A DNA stretch of 64,000 nt from Ypsolopha sequella (GCA_934047225.1 OW204012.1:868001-932000), one strand, 5' to 3'; shown: positions 9,795 through 19,273, counted from the first letter of the stretch. Notes: generated by a model from the sequence alone, not told the origin. Numbers and translations: made by a program.

Positions 9795-10922
9795 ATTGTA
9801 TGGGACACGTGGCAGAATGTGAAGTACATTCCAGACAGATTGGCGTTCAGGCTAGAATCACAAATACAAGACTTAGTATTGAAGGAGAAAGCAACTCTTG
9901 CAGAGCTACAGAAACTTATAGGCCTCATGAATTTTGTCAGTTTTGCGGTCCCAAGAGGACGTCTGCACTATCGCGCTTTGCAGGTACAAGCCAATACACT
10001 ACTTCGAGCGGATATAATGAGGTCATGTCCGTTGCCCCAGAACGCTTACAAGGAGCTAAAATGGTGGCTAGAGAATTGCAGACGAGGCTCGATCATTCAC
10101 AGTCCCTTGCCGACGCATTATCTTACAACAGATGCAAGCGATTTAGGATGGGGGGGCAAAATGGACAGCAAAAGCATACTTGGAACATGGACAGAATCAG
10201 AGCAAAAACTCCATTGCAATCAAAAGGAAATGATTGCCATTTTAAAAATTTTAAAAGGTCATTGTCAGCACCTGAGTTCGAAGGCTCTTTATGTTCAGTG
10301 CGACAACAAGACTGTTGTCTCTTACTTGCGCAACGAAGGCGGAACGAAATCCGCAGCCTTGACAGAGTTAACAGCGAAAGTTTTTCAAATTCTGGACCTC
10401 TTCAATATACACATGACAATATATCACATTCCTGGAAATTACAATTGTCACGCCGATCACTTGTCCCGCCAAAAAACTCCACCGGAGTGGCATTTGCTCC
10501 CACAAGCGACACAAGTTATATTCAACAAATGGGGAGTCCCTGTGATGGACCTGTTTGCCTCTCGTCAAGCTCACGTAGTGGAGAGTTACTGTACACTCGA
10601 CAGGTCAGACGAGGGGGCGAGCGGCTACGATACACTAGGAATGACATGGAACTTCTCCCTTGCATGGATATTTCCTCCCCCCTATCTCATACCCAGAATA
10701 TTATCATATCTGAACAAAGCCCAGGGAACTTACCTGATTGTAGTCCCTCGATGGGAAAAGGTATACTGGAGGCCAGACCTGAAGAGCAGGGCTCTTGCAG
10801 CACCATTCACGATCAAGAACCTGTCGCAGGTTCTAGTAGATATATCGACGGGCAATCCACCACCCAAAGTAGCAGAAATGATGCTGGAGGTATGGAAATG
10901 TGGGGGTGGAATCCGCACCTAA
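9795..10922 (+). pseudogene. DIRS polymerase C-terminal part: RNase H and Dam-like domain
   Basis: Frame 0 from 9795 continues the polymerase after the one-base loss (first ATG 9819). It shows a DIRS/Gypsy-type connection (LAELQKLIGLMNFVSFAVPR), an RNase H domain with TTDASDLGWGG, the KEM glutamate, CDNKTVVSYLR and NCHADHLSR motifs, then VPVMDLFASR and WIFPPPYLIP. The last two motifs fall in the region annotated as a Dam-like methyltransferase domain in DIRS elements; here only the PP-Y core is visible. It ends 31 bp after the start of the recombinase frame. The segment itself has no stops and is only separated from reverse transcriptase by the frameshift. Confidence 0.85.
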
Positions 10923-11881
10923 TTGGTTGGACGGATGAACAGAAAAAGTTATTGGCCTCGGGTTGGCGTGTATCAACATTAAACACTTATAAACCAGCAT
11001 GGAATAGATGGACAAGATGGGCAACCAATAATGGTATAGATATCTATAAACCAAGTGGCTCCCAGTTAGCTAGATTTTTGGCTGACCTTCATCAAAAAGA
11101 AGGCCTTGCGCTAAGTACAATTTTAGTCCATAAATCAGTAGTGTCAACTTTTTGTGATCCCAACGAAACTCAAAAACTAAGCAGTCACTCGATGGTAAAG
11201 CAGGTTTTAAAATCAATATCCCTTGCAAAACCAAAACGACCAAAGCCGCCTATTTGGGACATTGATAGACTCATACAGTATATGAGTAGCAAAGTACCTA
11301 ATACAACAAGTTTGTATGAGACCTCTAAGTACACAGCGGCTATACTTCTTTTGTGCTCGGGCAGACGGGTTCATGACCTGACATTGCTAAAAATTTCACA
11401 AGATCACTGCACAATCTCGGACGACAGTATTATACTCTTCCCCGCTTTCGGTTCCAAAACTGATACAGTGACTCGTCAACAATCCGGATGGAAACTTTTG
11501 GCGAATAAGGATAACAAAGCTACAGACCCAGTATTTTGGACAAACAACTTGATCAAGTTGTCTCGGTCAAGAAGGGACTTGATCAAATCCGATAACTTGT
11601 TCCTTAGTACATCGGGCGATCCAAAGCCAGCAACACGTACTATTATCGGAGGCTGGATAAAGAAATTACTCCAAGAAGCGGGTATAGAAGGGACTCCAGG
11701 CAGTTTTAGATCAGCTGTAGCGTCTAAAAACTGGATCGAGAACTTTTCATTAGACGATATTCTCGCGAGAGGTAATTGGAGATCAGTGAACACGTTCTGT
11801 AAATACTACTGTCGAGAGATTGCGAAAGCATCTACCCCAAATGCGAACATTATTACAAAACATTTTGTTCCGACAAGTTGA
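10892..11881 (+). CDS. DIRS tyrosine recombinase
   Basis: 329 residues from ATG 10892. The N-terminal half (residues 20-110) resembles a SAM-like core-binding domain (LNTYKPAWNRWTRWA, LARFLADLH). The catalytic half has LLLCSGRRVHDLTLL (Arg at 158/159), the S-x-R-S-A-V-A-S block (GSFRSAVASKNW, Arg 273), ARGNW (296) and the nucleophile region FCKYYCR (Tyr 305/306). The position normally His in H-x-x-R is Gly270 here. Recombinases of this type integrate circular DIRS cDNA without target duplication. The frame is intact. It overlaps the polymerase end in another frame, as is usual in DIRS elements. Confidence 0.88.
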   Translation: MEMWGWNPHLIGWTDEQKKLLASGWRVSTLNTYKPAWNRWTRWATNNGIDIYKPSGSQLARFLADLHQKEGLALSTILVHKSVVSTFCDPNETQKLSSHSMVKQVLKSISLAKPKRPKPPIWDIDRLIQYMSSKVPNTTSLYETSKYTAAILLLCSGRRVHDLTLLKISQDHCTISDDSIILFPAFGSKTDTVTRQQSGWKLLANKDNKATDPVFWTNNLIKLSRSRRDLIKSDNLFLSTSGDPKPATRTIIGGWIKKLLQEAGIEGTPGSFRSAVASKNWIENFSLDDILARGNWRSVNTFCKYYCREIAKASTPNANIITKHFVPTS

Positions 11882-12147
11882 TTTAATACAAAAGCTATGT
11901 TTTGATTTTTAATTATATGAAGTTTAAATTAACGCATTTATTTTGCAATAACACTGATATTGTGATTGTTATTTGATACAAATACTTTGAATTGGAGAGG
12001 TAAATAAATGATTGATCAGTAATTTACATTTTTTGCAAATTAATCCTAGTATTTTTTGCTACAAATGCTTTTGTCGTTTCATAAGTATCATCTTTATCAG
12101 TCACATTGGCGTTATTCACCACCAACCACCAGGCGATAACAAACACG

Positions 12148-12259
12148 TCTCTCATGTTTTTATTGGGCTTCGAATAACGGTACAGTGGGTTTAATAGAGC
12201 CGTTTTACCTGTAAATAAAACGGTTATTAAACATACTTACCTTATTCGAAGCCCAATAA
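12148..12259 (+). repeat. DIRS internal complementary region
   Basis: The first 46 bases are the reverse complement of the left end (tattgggcttcgaataacgg then tacagtgggttta). The next 67 are the reverse complement of the right end (atagagccgttttacctgta ... gcccaata). The join corresponds to the circle junction, sharing four bases, which lets both ends be copied from one internal template. Confidence 0.9.
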
Positions 12260-12296
12260 CTTAAAGCCTGCCTGGTGGCATTAACATAGAGACGCA

Positions 12297-12517
12297 ATGA
12301 TGAAAAATTTAGACTACAAAACTAAACTGCCGGTGGTTGGGCGGGAGGCGGAAACGATGCTAAAAAGACAGGTATAATGACAAGATCATGACGGAACCGG
12401 AAATGCACGGCTATTTTGTTCCGGAAACAAGCAATGCTTCTCTCATGTTTTTATTGGGCTTCGAATAAGGTAAGTATGTTTAATAACCGTTTTATTTACA
12501 GGTAAAACGGCTCTATT
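12297..12517 (+). repeat. DIRS right inverted terminal repeat
   Basis: Reverse complement of the left repeat from 12,297 to 12,468, then a 49-bp right-specific extension ending ggtaaaacggctctatt. Confidence 0.88.
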
Positions 12518-12635
12518 TTTGATAAATAATAAATGAGTTGTGAAAAATTTTACGAATTCGTTATAGGGAATCGACAATTAGTGGCCCAGGTGAACAAGTC
12601 TGATAAATACTCAAAAGCATATTTGAATACCTCAC

Positions 12636-12868
12636 TTACCCCCGGTTTCTGAAAGGCCAATAAAAGTTAACAGTAGATTAAAAAATCTTTAACCGCAAAT
12701 AACGGTGAAAATAAAGCATATAAGAAGTCTGAATAGTGGTGAATCAATAATTAACTTAGTTAATTTTTGATTTCAATGTAAAATTCCCACTTTTTCTGGC
12801 TTAATCCGCAGATAATTATTTTTTAATCTCCTGTTAACATTGATTGGCCTTTCAGAAACCGGGGGTTA
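12636..12868. mobile_element. Foldback MITE in CLASP intron 4
   Basis: Ends ttacccccggtttctgaaag and its reverse complement ctttcagaaaccgggggtta, with matching extending to about 50 bp per arm (gttaacag / ctgttaac). No coding capacity. Confidence 0.7.
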
Positions 12869-12985
12869 GCCATTTAATAAATTATTTTTTTCACAAGTTT
12901 TTCACGTATAAAAAATTATCTTCCTTAACCGATGTTTTCCGACGGGGTTTCGGGAAAATATGGCAACCCTAGTCTAGATACGTAC

Positions 12986-13110
12986 CAACGTGTCTGTAAA
13001 CGTCAACCAGTAGTTGTATGGCGGCGTCTCTCACGGCCGCGTTGGGGTCACTGATCAGCGCCGCGAGGTTCGGAACAGCTGATCGCAGCTGCAACTCTTG
13101 CGCACCGTGA
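12986..13110 (-). CDS. CLASP: CLASP exon 4, TOG1 HEAT repeats
   Basis: Gene-sense acceptor atccttccag, donor gttg|gtacgt, 125 bp. It encodes residues 157-199: HGAQELQLRSAVPNLAALIS then DPNAAVRDAAIQLLVDVYRH and V-G. The segment SDPNAAVRDAA...LV-YRHVG is nearly diagnostic for CLASP TOG1 (D-x-N-x-x-VRDAA--LVEIYRHVG). Split codons on both sides fit exons 3 and 5. Confidence 0.92.
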
Positions 13111-13137
13111 CTGGAAGGATATACTCTTAGATTTAGT

Positions 13138-13205
13138 TTTAAGGCCCAGTGTCAAACTTAACTTCCGTCCTGCAACAATGCTTTTGTTTTTGAATTGTAT
13201 ATCCT
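13138..13205. repeat. Short repeat upstream of exon 4 acceptor
   Basis: ttaaggcccagtgtcaaact and the following cttccgtcctgca...gcttttgtttttgaatt recur at 14,404-14,475, in both cases 20-30 bp upstream (gene sense) of an exon. Confidence 0.7.
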
Positions 13206-13329
13206 GTTCTATTCAAACGCAAAACATCAGTTTTCTCCTTTTCAACACTCTTAACCAATTTGGGCTAGGCAAAACCGGTTTGTCTTAAATGTTTTTTTTT
13301 TATTGGTCTGCCAACAGAAATGACACTTA

Positions 13330-13750
13330 CAAAAGTTAATAGGTACACTATACTGATCATCTTTCAAAAATTAAAAACGACAATTATATAAAATTTAAAT
13401 CCTATTTTAATGAGTGCTCTCAAAACAAGGGCATCTGGTACAGGACCATTGTAGAAGAACCACCTCGCGTACCTTGGTTCACCTCAAGAAACCTCAACAG
13501 AAAATATCTAGTTATATGCTTCCGAACTCGAACTTACCACATCACACTTAACAAGTTTAACTTCATCATGAAAAAAAGAGACGATCCAAACTGTACACGA
13601 CGTGAGAGAGAAGAGGACCTCCTACACTTAGTACTCGAGTGTAAAATCAACGAACAATGTAGGTTGGATTTCTTAAATGAAACTCGGTGCTCTACTGGGG
13701 ATTTTATCTTCTTTCTCCATCAAATCTTAAGTTCAGGGTTCACGGCCTAA
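13330..13750 (+). pseudogene. LINE ORF2 C-terminal fragment
   Basis: Translation gives PRVPWFTSRNLNRKYLVICF, RTRTYHITLNKF and EREEDLLHLVLEC. The W-F-x(5)-R, RlRT-H and ED-x-x-H-L-x-x-x-C pattern is the post-RT/zinc-finger tail of LINE ORF2 proteins of the I/R1/jockey group. The first Cys pair of the finger is lost (CTRRE). The segment stops at 13750. Confidence 0.6.
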
Positions 13751-13958
13751 TATAGTGATAGATTTGTAAGTTTCATAATAGACTCACTGAACCTTAGATC
13801 TGAATATTATAAAAACACTCATAGTAGTAATCCCAACTGTTTTACACATCGTCCAACATTGTAATTATTTTTAAGCCGAATTAATCTCAAGATGTATGGC
13901 TTATAAAATAAATAAGATTAAAAAAAAAAAATATAGGTATATAAAGACAAACACACAC

Positions 13959-14075
13959 GTACAGTGGAGACCGCATCAAGTAAGACACATTGGACTTTGT
14001 ACCTATCTTATATTCTTCTCTGTAGGGGCTAATGTCGTACTGCAAGTGTATAGCGTGATGTGGTCTCCACTGTAC
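13959..14075. mobile_element. 117-bp MITE, copy 1
   Basis: Ends gtacagtggagaccgcatca and tgatgtggtctccactgtac (about 20 bp inverted). A same-length copy is at 61,764-61,880. Confidence 0.8.
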
Positions 14076-14207
14076 GAGTGTATTCCCAATTATAGGCAAA
14101 CACAGCATGCCTGTGGGACACTTAATAGCGCTCTAAGCGACTTGTTAAAACACAAAAGACTAATTGGTTTTGGTCGGTAACATATATAAAAGATGGAATA
14201 GTCTCAC

Positions 14208-14384
14208 GTGTATAGCAACAAAGATATCGCCTTGATAGCCTCCTCCCTGGCAGGCGCCGCCTTGTGCTGCAGCACCGGTATGAGCTTCGCGAGCAACACC
14301 CGGGGGGGCGCCGCGCGACTGTCTCCGAGACTAGAGATGCACAGCCGTGCCATGTGACGCACGGCCTCCTTCGTGTCAGCTAGC
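14208..14384 (-). CDS. CLASP: CLASP exon 3, TOG1
   Basis: Gene-sense acceptor cgcttccag, donor tacac|gtgaga, 177 bp. It encodes residues 98-157: RLADTKEAVRHMARLCISSL, GDSRAAPPRVLLAKLIPVLQ, then HKAAPAREEAIKAISLLLYT. CLASP TOG1 has the equivalent R-L-x-D-x-K-x-x-V-R helix and the H-K-x-x-x-x-R-E pair in consecutive HEAT repeats. The first codon is completed by exon 2 and the last by exon 4. The apparent stop after LLYT lies in the intron. Confidence 0.9.
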
Positions 14385-14403
14385 CTGGAAGCGAACATTT
14401 GTG

Positions 14404-14475
14404 GTTAAGGCCCAGTATCAAGCTAAACTTCCGTCCTGCACAAACGCTTTTATTTTTGAATTATCTATCCTTTTT
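14404..14475. repeat. Short repeat upstream of exon 3 acceptor
   Basis: Second copy of the segment at 13,138-13,205 (ttaaggcccagtatcaagct and following), 20 bp upstream of exon 3 in gene sense. Confidence 0.7.
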
Positions 14476-15160
14476 AGGGTTCCGTAGTCAACAACAAGGA
14501 ACTCTTATAGTTTCGCCATGTCCGTCTGTCTGTCTGTCTGTCTGTACGCGGCTTAGCTTAGAGACTATTAGTACTAGAAAGCTGTAATTTGGCATGGATA
14601 TACGTATTTATCACGCCGATAAAGCGGTACAGTAAAATTTTGAAAAATATCTTTTTTTTTGGGGTACCTCCCCTACACGTAAAGTGGGGATGATTATTTT
14701 TTTCTCGTCTATCCCCTAGTGTGGGGTGTCGTTGGATAGGTAATTAAAAAATATTACGGGTGTGAGGAGATCATTTTTCGATCCAGGGTTCCGTTTGCGA
14801 AATATTAAACTTAAAAGTGTTAATTTTTGTTAGAGTCAAGTGTCCCCCCCCCCCCCTGCCGGCGAAACGGTTGTATTTGGAGACGTAAAAAAAATCACGG
14901 CATTAGTATATATAGCGAAATTAAAAAGGAAACTATCACAGCTAAGTAGGCTTTACATTTACAAGTTAACGAGTACAGATCGCGCCAAACTTTTTGTCCC
15001 CTCTAAACACGGGGCGATTCGCATCAGCAGGAACAAAATGTATGGAAGAACGGGAAGAGCAACTTCCGAGCGGACTAGAAGTTTGGCGCGATCTGTATTA
15101 TTATAGATAATGTTACGGAACACTTCGTGCGCGAGTCCGACTCGCACTTGACCGGTTTTT
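14465..15160 (+). mobile_element. GGTTCCGTA-family interspersed repeat, long copy
   Basis: It begins agggttccgtagtcaacaac, contains (gtct)n, and ends with tgcgcgagtccgactcgcac. The same ~690-bp sequence is present on the minus strand at 62,718-63,395. Shorter pieces of the family lie near 21,633, 28,840, 30,454, 60,230, 61,895 and 63,395. No protein frame. A nested inverted repeat is inside (next entry). Confidence 0.7.
14976..15102. mobile_element. Inverted-repeat unit nested in the interspersed repeat
   Basis: tacagatcgcgccaaacttt and its reverse complement aagtttggcgcgatctgta bracket about 127 bp. The second copy of the host repeat carries the same insert at 62,777-62,897, so the insert predates dispersal of these two copies. 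Confidence 0.65.
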
Positions 15161-15280
15161 TTTAATCAACTTCCGCGCACGCAAAACACCAGTTAATTTG
15201 AATTTGCGGCTGATGTTGATGATATTTGTTCACAAGGTGTTATAGCGCTAGCTAAGTCGGGCTGTTTTTCTGGAACCAAG

Positions 15281-15805
15281 GGTTAGTGGACTGTCCGTGG
15301 TGGTCGGTTAGTGGACTGTCCGTGGTGGTCGGTTAGTGGACTGTCCGTGGTGGTCGGTTAGTGGACTGTCCGTGGTGGTCGGTTAGTGGACTGTCCGTGG
15401 TGGTCGGTTAGTGGACTGTCCGTGGTGGTCGGTTAGTGGACTGTCCGTGGTGGTCGGTTAGTGGACTGTCCGTGGTGGTCGGTTAGTGGACTGTCCGTGG
15501 TGGTCGGTTAGTGGACTGTCCGTGGTGGTCGGTTAGTGGACTGTCCGTGGTGGTCGGTTAGTGGACTGTCCGTGGTGGTCGGTTAGTGGACTGTCCGTGG
15601 TGGTCGGTTAGTGGACTGTCCGTGGTGGTCGGTTAGTGGACTGTCCGTGGTGGTCGGTTAGTGGACTGTCCGTGGTGGTCGGTTAGTGGACTGTCCGTGG
15701 TGGTCGGTTAGTGGACTGTCCGTGGTGGTCGGTTAGTGGACTGTCCGTGGTGGTCGGTTAGTGGACTGTCCGTGGTGGTCGGTTAGTGGACTGTCCGTGG
15801 TGGTC
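15281..15805 (+). repeat. 25-bp tandem array, 21 copies
   Basis: Unit ggttagtggactgtccgtgg plus tggtc, repeated with exact 25-bp spacing from 15,281 to 15,805. I see no variant unit. It lies in CLASP intron 2 and is GC-richer than its surroundings. Confidence 0.95.
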
Positions 15806-15880
15806 GGTCGACTTTCTCGTTTTGGTACTACGTTGAGGCAAGCAATTTAAAAATACCAGCTAAGACTTATGTTCTGTGTT

Positions 15881-16278
15881 ATACAGGGTGTAAATGCAAA
15901 ACCAAGAATCCCTTTAGGGTATGAAAGTATACACGATACTGATACGATTACGATAAAAAAAGTATACCTTAAATTTTTACCAAAAATTATATTGTTTTCC
16001 TAAGATCCAGCTACGCACTCTTATCAATGCAGTTCATTCACCCCGTAGTGTGGTAACGACCAATCACATTGAGTAATTATGTTCTGTGCAACTGACGCTA
16101 TCAGAGGTCAACGACCAGCGAGAGTGTCCACCGGATTAGAGTATTTCAAGTTTAACAAATCGTGTTATTATGTGGTACTGCTACATGAAAAAAAATTGCC
16201 GCTATTTTTTTTAAACACTGTATGATTCATACTAACATACCCTAGAAGGATTCTTGCCTTTGCTTTTACACCTTGTAT
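15881..16278. mobile_element. Foldback MITE, CLASP intron 2
   Basis: Left end atacagggtgtaaatgcaaa continues to ccctttagggtatg. The right end is the imperfect reverse complement (cataccctagaaggattctt ... ttttacaccttgtat). About 43-bp arms. Confidence 0.7.
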
Positions 16279-16929
16279 ATCTTACAAAAAATGCCCATAA
16301 CTTGCAAAGATATCACCAAATTTGAACTGCTTTCCACTGGTCACTCTTTCCGCAGCTGGCGCCTGATGTAACACACACTGATCATCATTCTATCCGCAGC
16401 CATTCAACTTAACACAACACTAATATTTTTTCAATGCATGTGCTCGTAAAGGCCCACTTTTTATGCATCAAAACCGAACAGAAAGTTGATTATTTTGCCC
16501 TAGGGCTTTATTATTTTTTATTTTTTTATTTGTTTGCAATGGTTGGCTAACCTGCAGCCTTTCCTGTGTACCATAAATGTCAAATGTTAAACGGCTCTGG
16601 ATACAGTCCTTTTGAGCCAATTACAATTTAAAGTTCACAAAATTATATTTGTTTTATTTCCTCACACAATGCATTGAAAAACGTAGTATGATACACGGCC
16701 GTAAAAGCAATAAATTGATGACGTCATCACATCACAAATGTAAACAAAGACGAAATACATTTTCCATCTCATGATTCGTATCCAATTGCCTGACGATGTT
16801 ATTATAACGAAACCGGTCGCTAGTGTAATATAGATATAAAGTATGAATAAATATAACCTTAGCTATATAAGCTTTTTATTTGTAGTTTTAAGCAATTATA
16901 ATAGTTAAAAAAAGACAAACTTTATATTT

Positions 16930-16975
16930 TTTCGAAATATTTCGGCCTCATCAGTGAGGCCGTCATCAGTCGAGT
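16930..16975 (-). ncRNA. Hammerhead-like motif, left arm
   Basis: Mirror of the motif at 17,541-17,592: on the minus strand CTGATGA, hairpin cggcctc/gaggccg, then AAAT. Confidence 0.4.
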
Positions 16976-17540
16976 TGACAGGTAAAAATTATAAAAAAAT
17001 ATATATGAAAACAAGTTGGTACAGTCTGAAAAATGATAGGAACTATTTACATAAAAAAGAAAAAAAAAAAAATGGTGAAAGAAAGGTGGTAAAATAAAAA
17101 AAGAAAAGAAACAGTTTGGAGGGGAGTACTGTGGTGACAGACACACATCAGACACTATACAAAACAACATCCTACCCATCCCGACACACACCCGCTTCCA
17201 CAACCAACTTTTCAACAACTGCTTCACAGTCCGCATCATTAAATCATTCACTCCACCATTGACCGACATAGAACTTAGGACCTGGGAGACAGCATATATC
17301 TGGCCACTTGGCGCACATTATGGACCCGGACTCAACAGACAGCACTGACAGACTCGACCAACTGACCCAATCAACAAGTACTCCCCTCCAAACTGTTTCT
17401 TTTCTTTTTTTATTTTACCACCTTTCTTTCACCATTTTTTTTTTTTTCTTTTTTTTTTTTTTTTTATGTAAATAGTTCCTATCATTTTTCAGACTGTACC
17501 AACTTGTTTTCATATATATTTTTTTATAATTTTTACCTGT

Positions 17541-17592
17541 CAACTCGACTGATGACGGCCTCACTGATGAGGCCGAAATATTTCGAAAAAAT
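17541..17592 (+). ncRNA. Hammerhead-like motif, right arm
   Basis: CTGATGA at 17,549, a hairpin with perfect 6-bp arms (ggcctc / gaggcc), then GAAAT at 17,575 and a short ATATTTCGA. The order (box 1, helix II, box 2, helix III, cleavage side) is that of a type I hammerhead. One extra C lies between box 1 and helix II and stem I is weak, so catalytic competence is uncertain. Confidence 0.45.
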
Positions 17593-18104
17593 ATAAAGTT
17601 TGTCTTTTTTTAACTATTATAATTGCTTAAAACTACAAATAGATATAAAGTGGAACAGTTACCAAGAATGTGTTTTATTGACAAGATGTTTCAAATGTTC
17701 CATCAAGAACCAACAACGACAAGTATCAATTTCAATAAATTACTCGGTTACGTTTAAAACACTCGCTACACTCGTGTTTTAAATCGCCCTCGTAATTTAT
17801 TCCTTTGCGCCCTTGTAGCATAAACTACTATAAAAATCATTTCTCGATCTAAAGCGATCTCCCGATGGGGTGACAACGTTGTTTAATAATTATTATTAAA
17901 TTATTTATTGCACCTAAAATATATTGTACACTAGAGGGCACCCCGCGGCATTGCTCGCAAGCATCCCGTGGGGTTTCGAAAAACCCGGCTTTTTTTCTTG
18001 TATACATTACATAAGAAACCTCTGGACAACATTTCAGCTTCCTAGGTTTTGGGCTGGGTTTTGATGAGTCAGTGAATGAGTCAGAATAAATGAGTGAATG
18101 AGTC

Positions 18105-18691
18105 AGAATTAATTTATTTATTTATTTATTTATTTAGGGAAAAACAACAGAAGTAAACTGCAGATATAACTAAAAGGAACTAACAAACATTTTGTTTACA
18201 AATAGTTAAATCTACTCCCTTCAACATTTTCCTCAGAGAGATAACAAGAAAAAATATAAAATTTGGTGACGCTACAGAAAATACCTAAATCTAAATCTAA
18301 ACCTAACTTAACTAAATGTACAATTTTGATTATAATTAATTAAACACACAATGTTAAAGAATAATTATATACTACATGCATACCAATACATACATATATA
18401 CCATATACATACATAATATTATTTAATTAGATTATGGTTGATTGAAATAAGATTATTTATTTGTTGTTAAGAGTCGTCAAGAGTTTGTCTTATTGGTCGT
18501 TTAAATGTAAACCTTTTTGAATTAAATAGGTCAGCTGAGAGGAGTGTTTTATTGTATGACTCGCAGATTCGTCTGAGAGGTGCTCGACGACCGGCGTTTT
18601 TTCGCGTCAAAGGCAAAGAGAATAGAGCCTGGGATCGTGAAGACCGCGAAGAATGAGTGAAAGAGTGAGTCAGGACTTCTGTAAGTGCCAT
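18105..18691 (-). pseudogene. LINE 3' end with C-terminal protein piece and (TAAA)n tail
   Basis: The minus frame 18,691-18,467 reads ...RRAPLRRICESYNKTLLSADLFNSKRF...; a related frame at 51,096-50,908 reads ...RMCKSYNENFLNIDFS.... In both a 3' UTR follows and ends in (aaat)n. I take it as the shared 3' end of one LINE family; the clade is not recognised. Confidence 0.5.
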
Positions 18692-18815
18692 GGGAATGTC
18701 CTAAAATCCCATCTAAGCGGATGTCTACGTCATACAAGGAACCTTCAATCCAAATTTTATGTTCCTAGGTCCAGCCATTTGGTCTGGACTCTGATAAATC
18801 AGTGAGTCAGTCAGG

Positions 18816-18818
18816 GAC

Positions 18819-18890
<72 letters not shown>
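18816..18890. repeat. (TA)n microsatellite
   Basis: Uninterrupted alternating TA over about 70 bp. Confidence 0.95.
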
Positions 18891-18892
<2 letters not shown>

Positions 18893-19071
18893 ACGTATAT
18901 ACAGATTGGAATTTGCTGTCTTTCATCGATTGTTATCTTACAGCTATTCTTTTCTCATTCACTTATTCATCAGACATTTTTTCGTTCCTTTCTTACGTTG
19001 TTATTTCAACAATGAATAAAGCGAAGAGTTATCCGTCCGGTCTATAGACGGAACGTTGTCAGTGAGCTCAC

Positions 19072-19172
19072 CTGTCCAATATATGCGGCAGTACGGAAGG
19101 CACGTAGGGCGAGAACTCTGGGCCCAGACGCTCTGCTAGGGCTGATATGGTCTCGAGGCCATTTTGGGCGAC
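19072..19172 (-). CDS. CLASP: CLASP exon 2, TOG1
   Basis: Gene-sense acceptor ttggttctcag, donor gacag|gtgagc, 101 bp, phase 0 to phase 2. It encodes residues 65-97 plus part of 98: [33 protein letters not shown]. The equivalent CLASP helix pair reads F-x-V-x-x-x-x-L-x-x-(I/F)S-x-L-x-x-RL and V-L-P-x-(L/V)I-D-R-L-G-D. This exon is too short to appear as a long open frame and is recognised by motif and phase. Confidence 0.9.
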
Positions 19173-19273
19173 CTGAGAACCAACAAATATATAAATAAAC
19201 GGTCAAGACATGTATCCCCGAGACGCCTGTAGCAGCCGTGCAGATTAGATACGATATTCAGATTGATTTAGAT

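Larger units (their letters stand above)
7473..12517 (+). mobile_element. DIRS-type tyrosine-recombinase retrotransposon
   Basis: A 5-kb element inside CLASP intron 4, opposite in direction to the gene. It has non-identical-length inverted terminal repeats (about 172 bp matching, 7494-7665 versus 12297-12468), short end-specific extensions, and an internal complementary region at 12,148-12,259. That region equals the reverse complement of the left end followed by that of the right end, as expected of a DIRS circle junction (shared TATT). Order of genes: gag-like, reverse transcriptase, RNase H plus a downstream domain, tyrosine recombinase. There is no target duplication or LTR. The copy is damaged in the polymerase (internal loss, one frameshift), but gag and recombinase frames are open. 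Confidence 0.9.
6964..12972. mobile_element. Possible TIR element split by the DIRS insertion
   Basis: Intron 4 of CLASP begins and ends with the inverted motif tagggttgcca (6964) and tggcaaccct agt (about 12,972). The same motif ends an unrelated repeat at 52,620-52,690. It suggests a non-autonomous transposon into which the DIRS element later jumped. The internal sequences on the two sides are not otherwise matched, so this is tentative. Confidence 0.3.
16878..17642. mobile_element. Penelope-like foldback with ~250-bp arms
   Basis: Left arm 16,878-17,131 and right arm 17,378-17,642 are near-perfect inverted copies (tgtagttttaagcaattata ... cagtttggaggggagtact). The ~245-bp spacer contains hints of a LINE-like coding remnant in minus sense. 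Each arm ends with a hammerhead-like block. Penelope-like elements have terminal repeats in direct or inverted order carrying hammerhead motifs, so this is probably a collapsed pair of such repeats. Confidence 0.55.
16428..17830 (+). repeat. Dispersed repeat interrupted by a 1-kb insertion
   Basis: 16,428-16,712 and about 17,739-17,830 together match a continuous sequence at 58,555-58,935. The break is flanked on both sides by caataaatt, consistent with a 9-bp target duplication around the inserted 16,713-17,738. Confidence 0.7.

Noticed and set aside
9791..10890. Upstream part of the recombinase frame as an N-terminal extension
   Set aside because: It overlaps the RNase H coding region in another frame and has no domain character. 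The recombinase starts at or near 10892.
16922..17269. 115-residue minus-strand frame
   Set aside because: It runs through the foldback arm; Phe/Tyr-rich low complexity from T-rich arm sequence.
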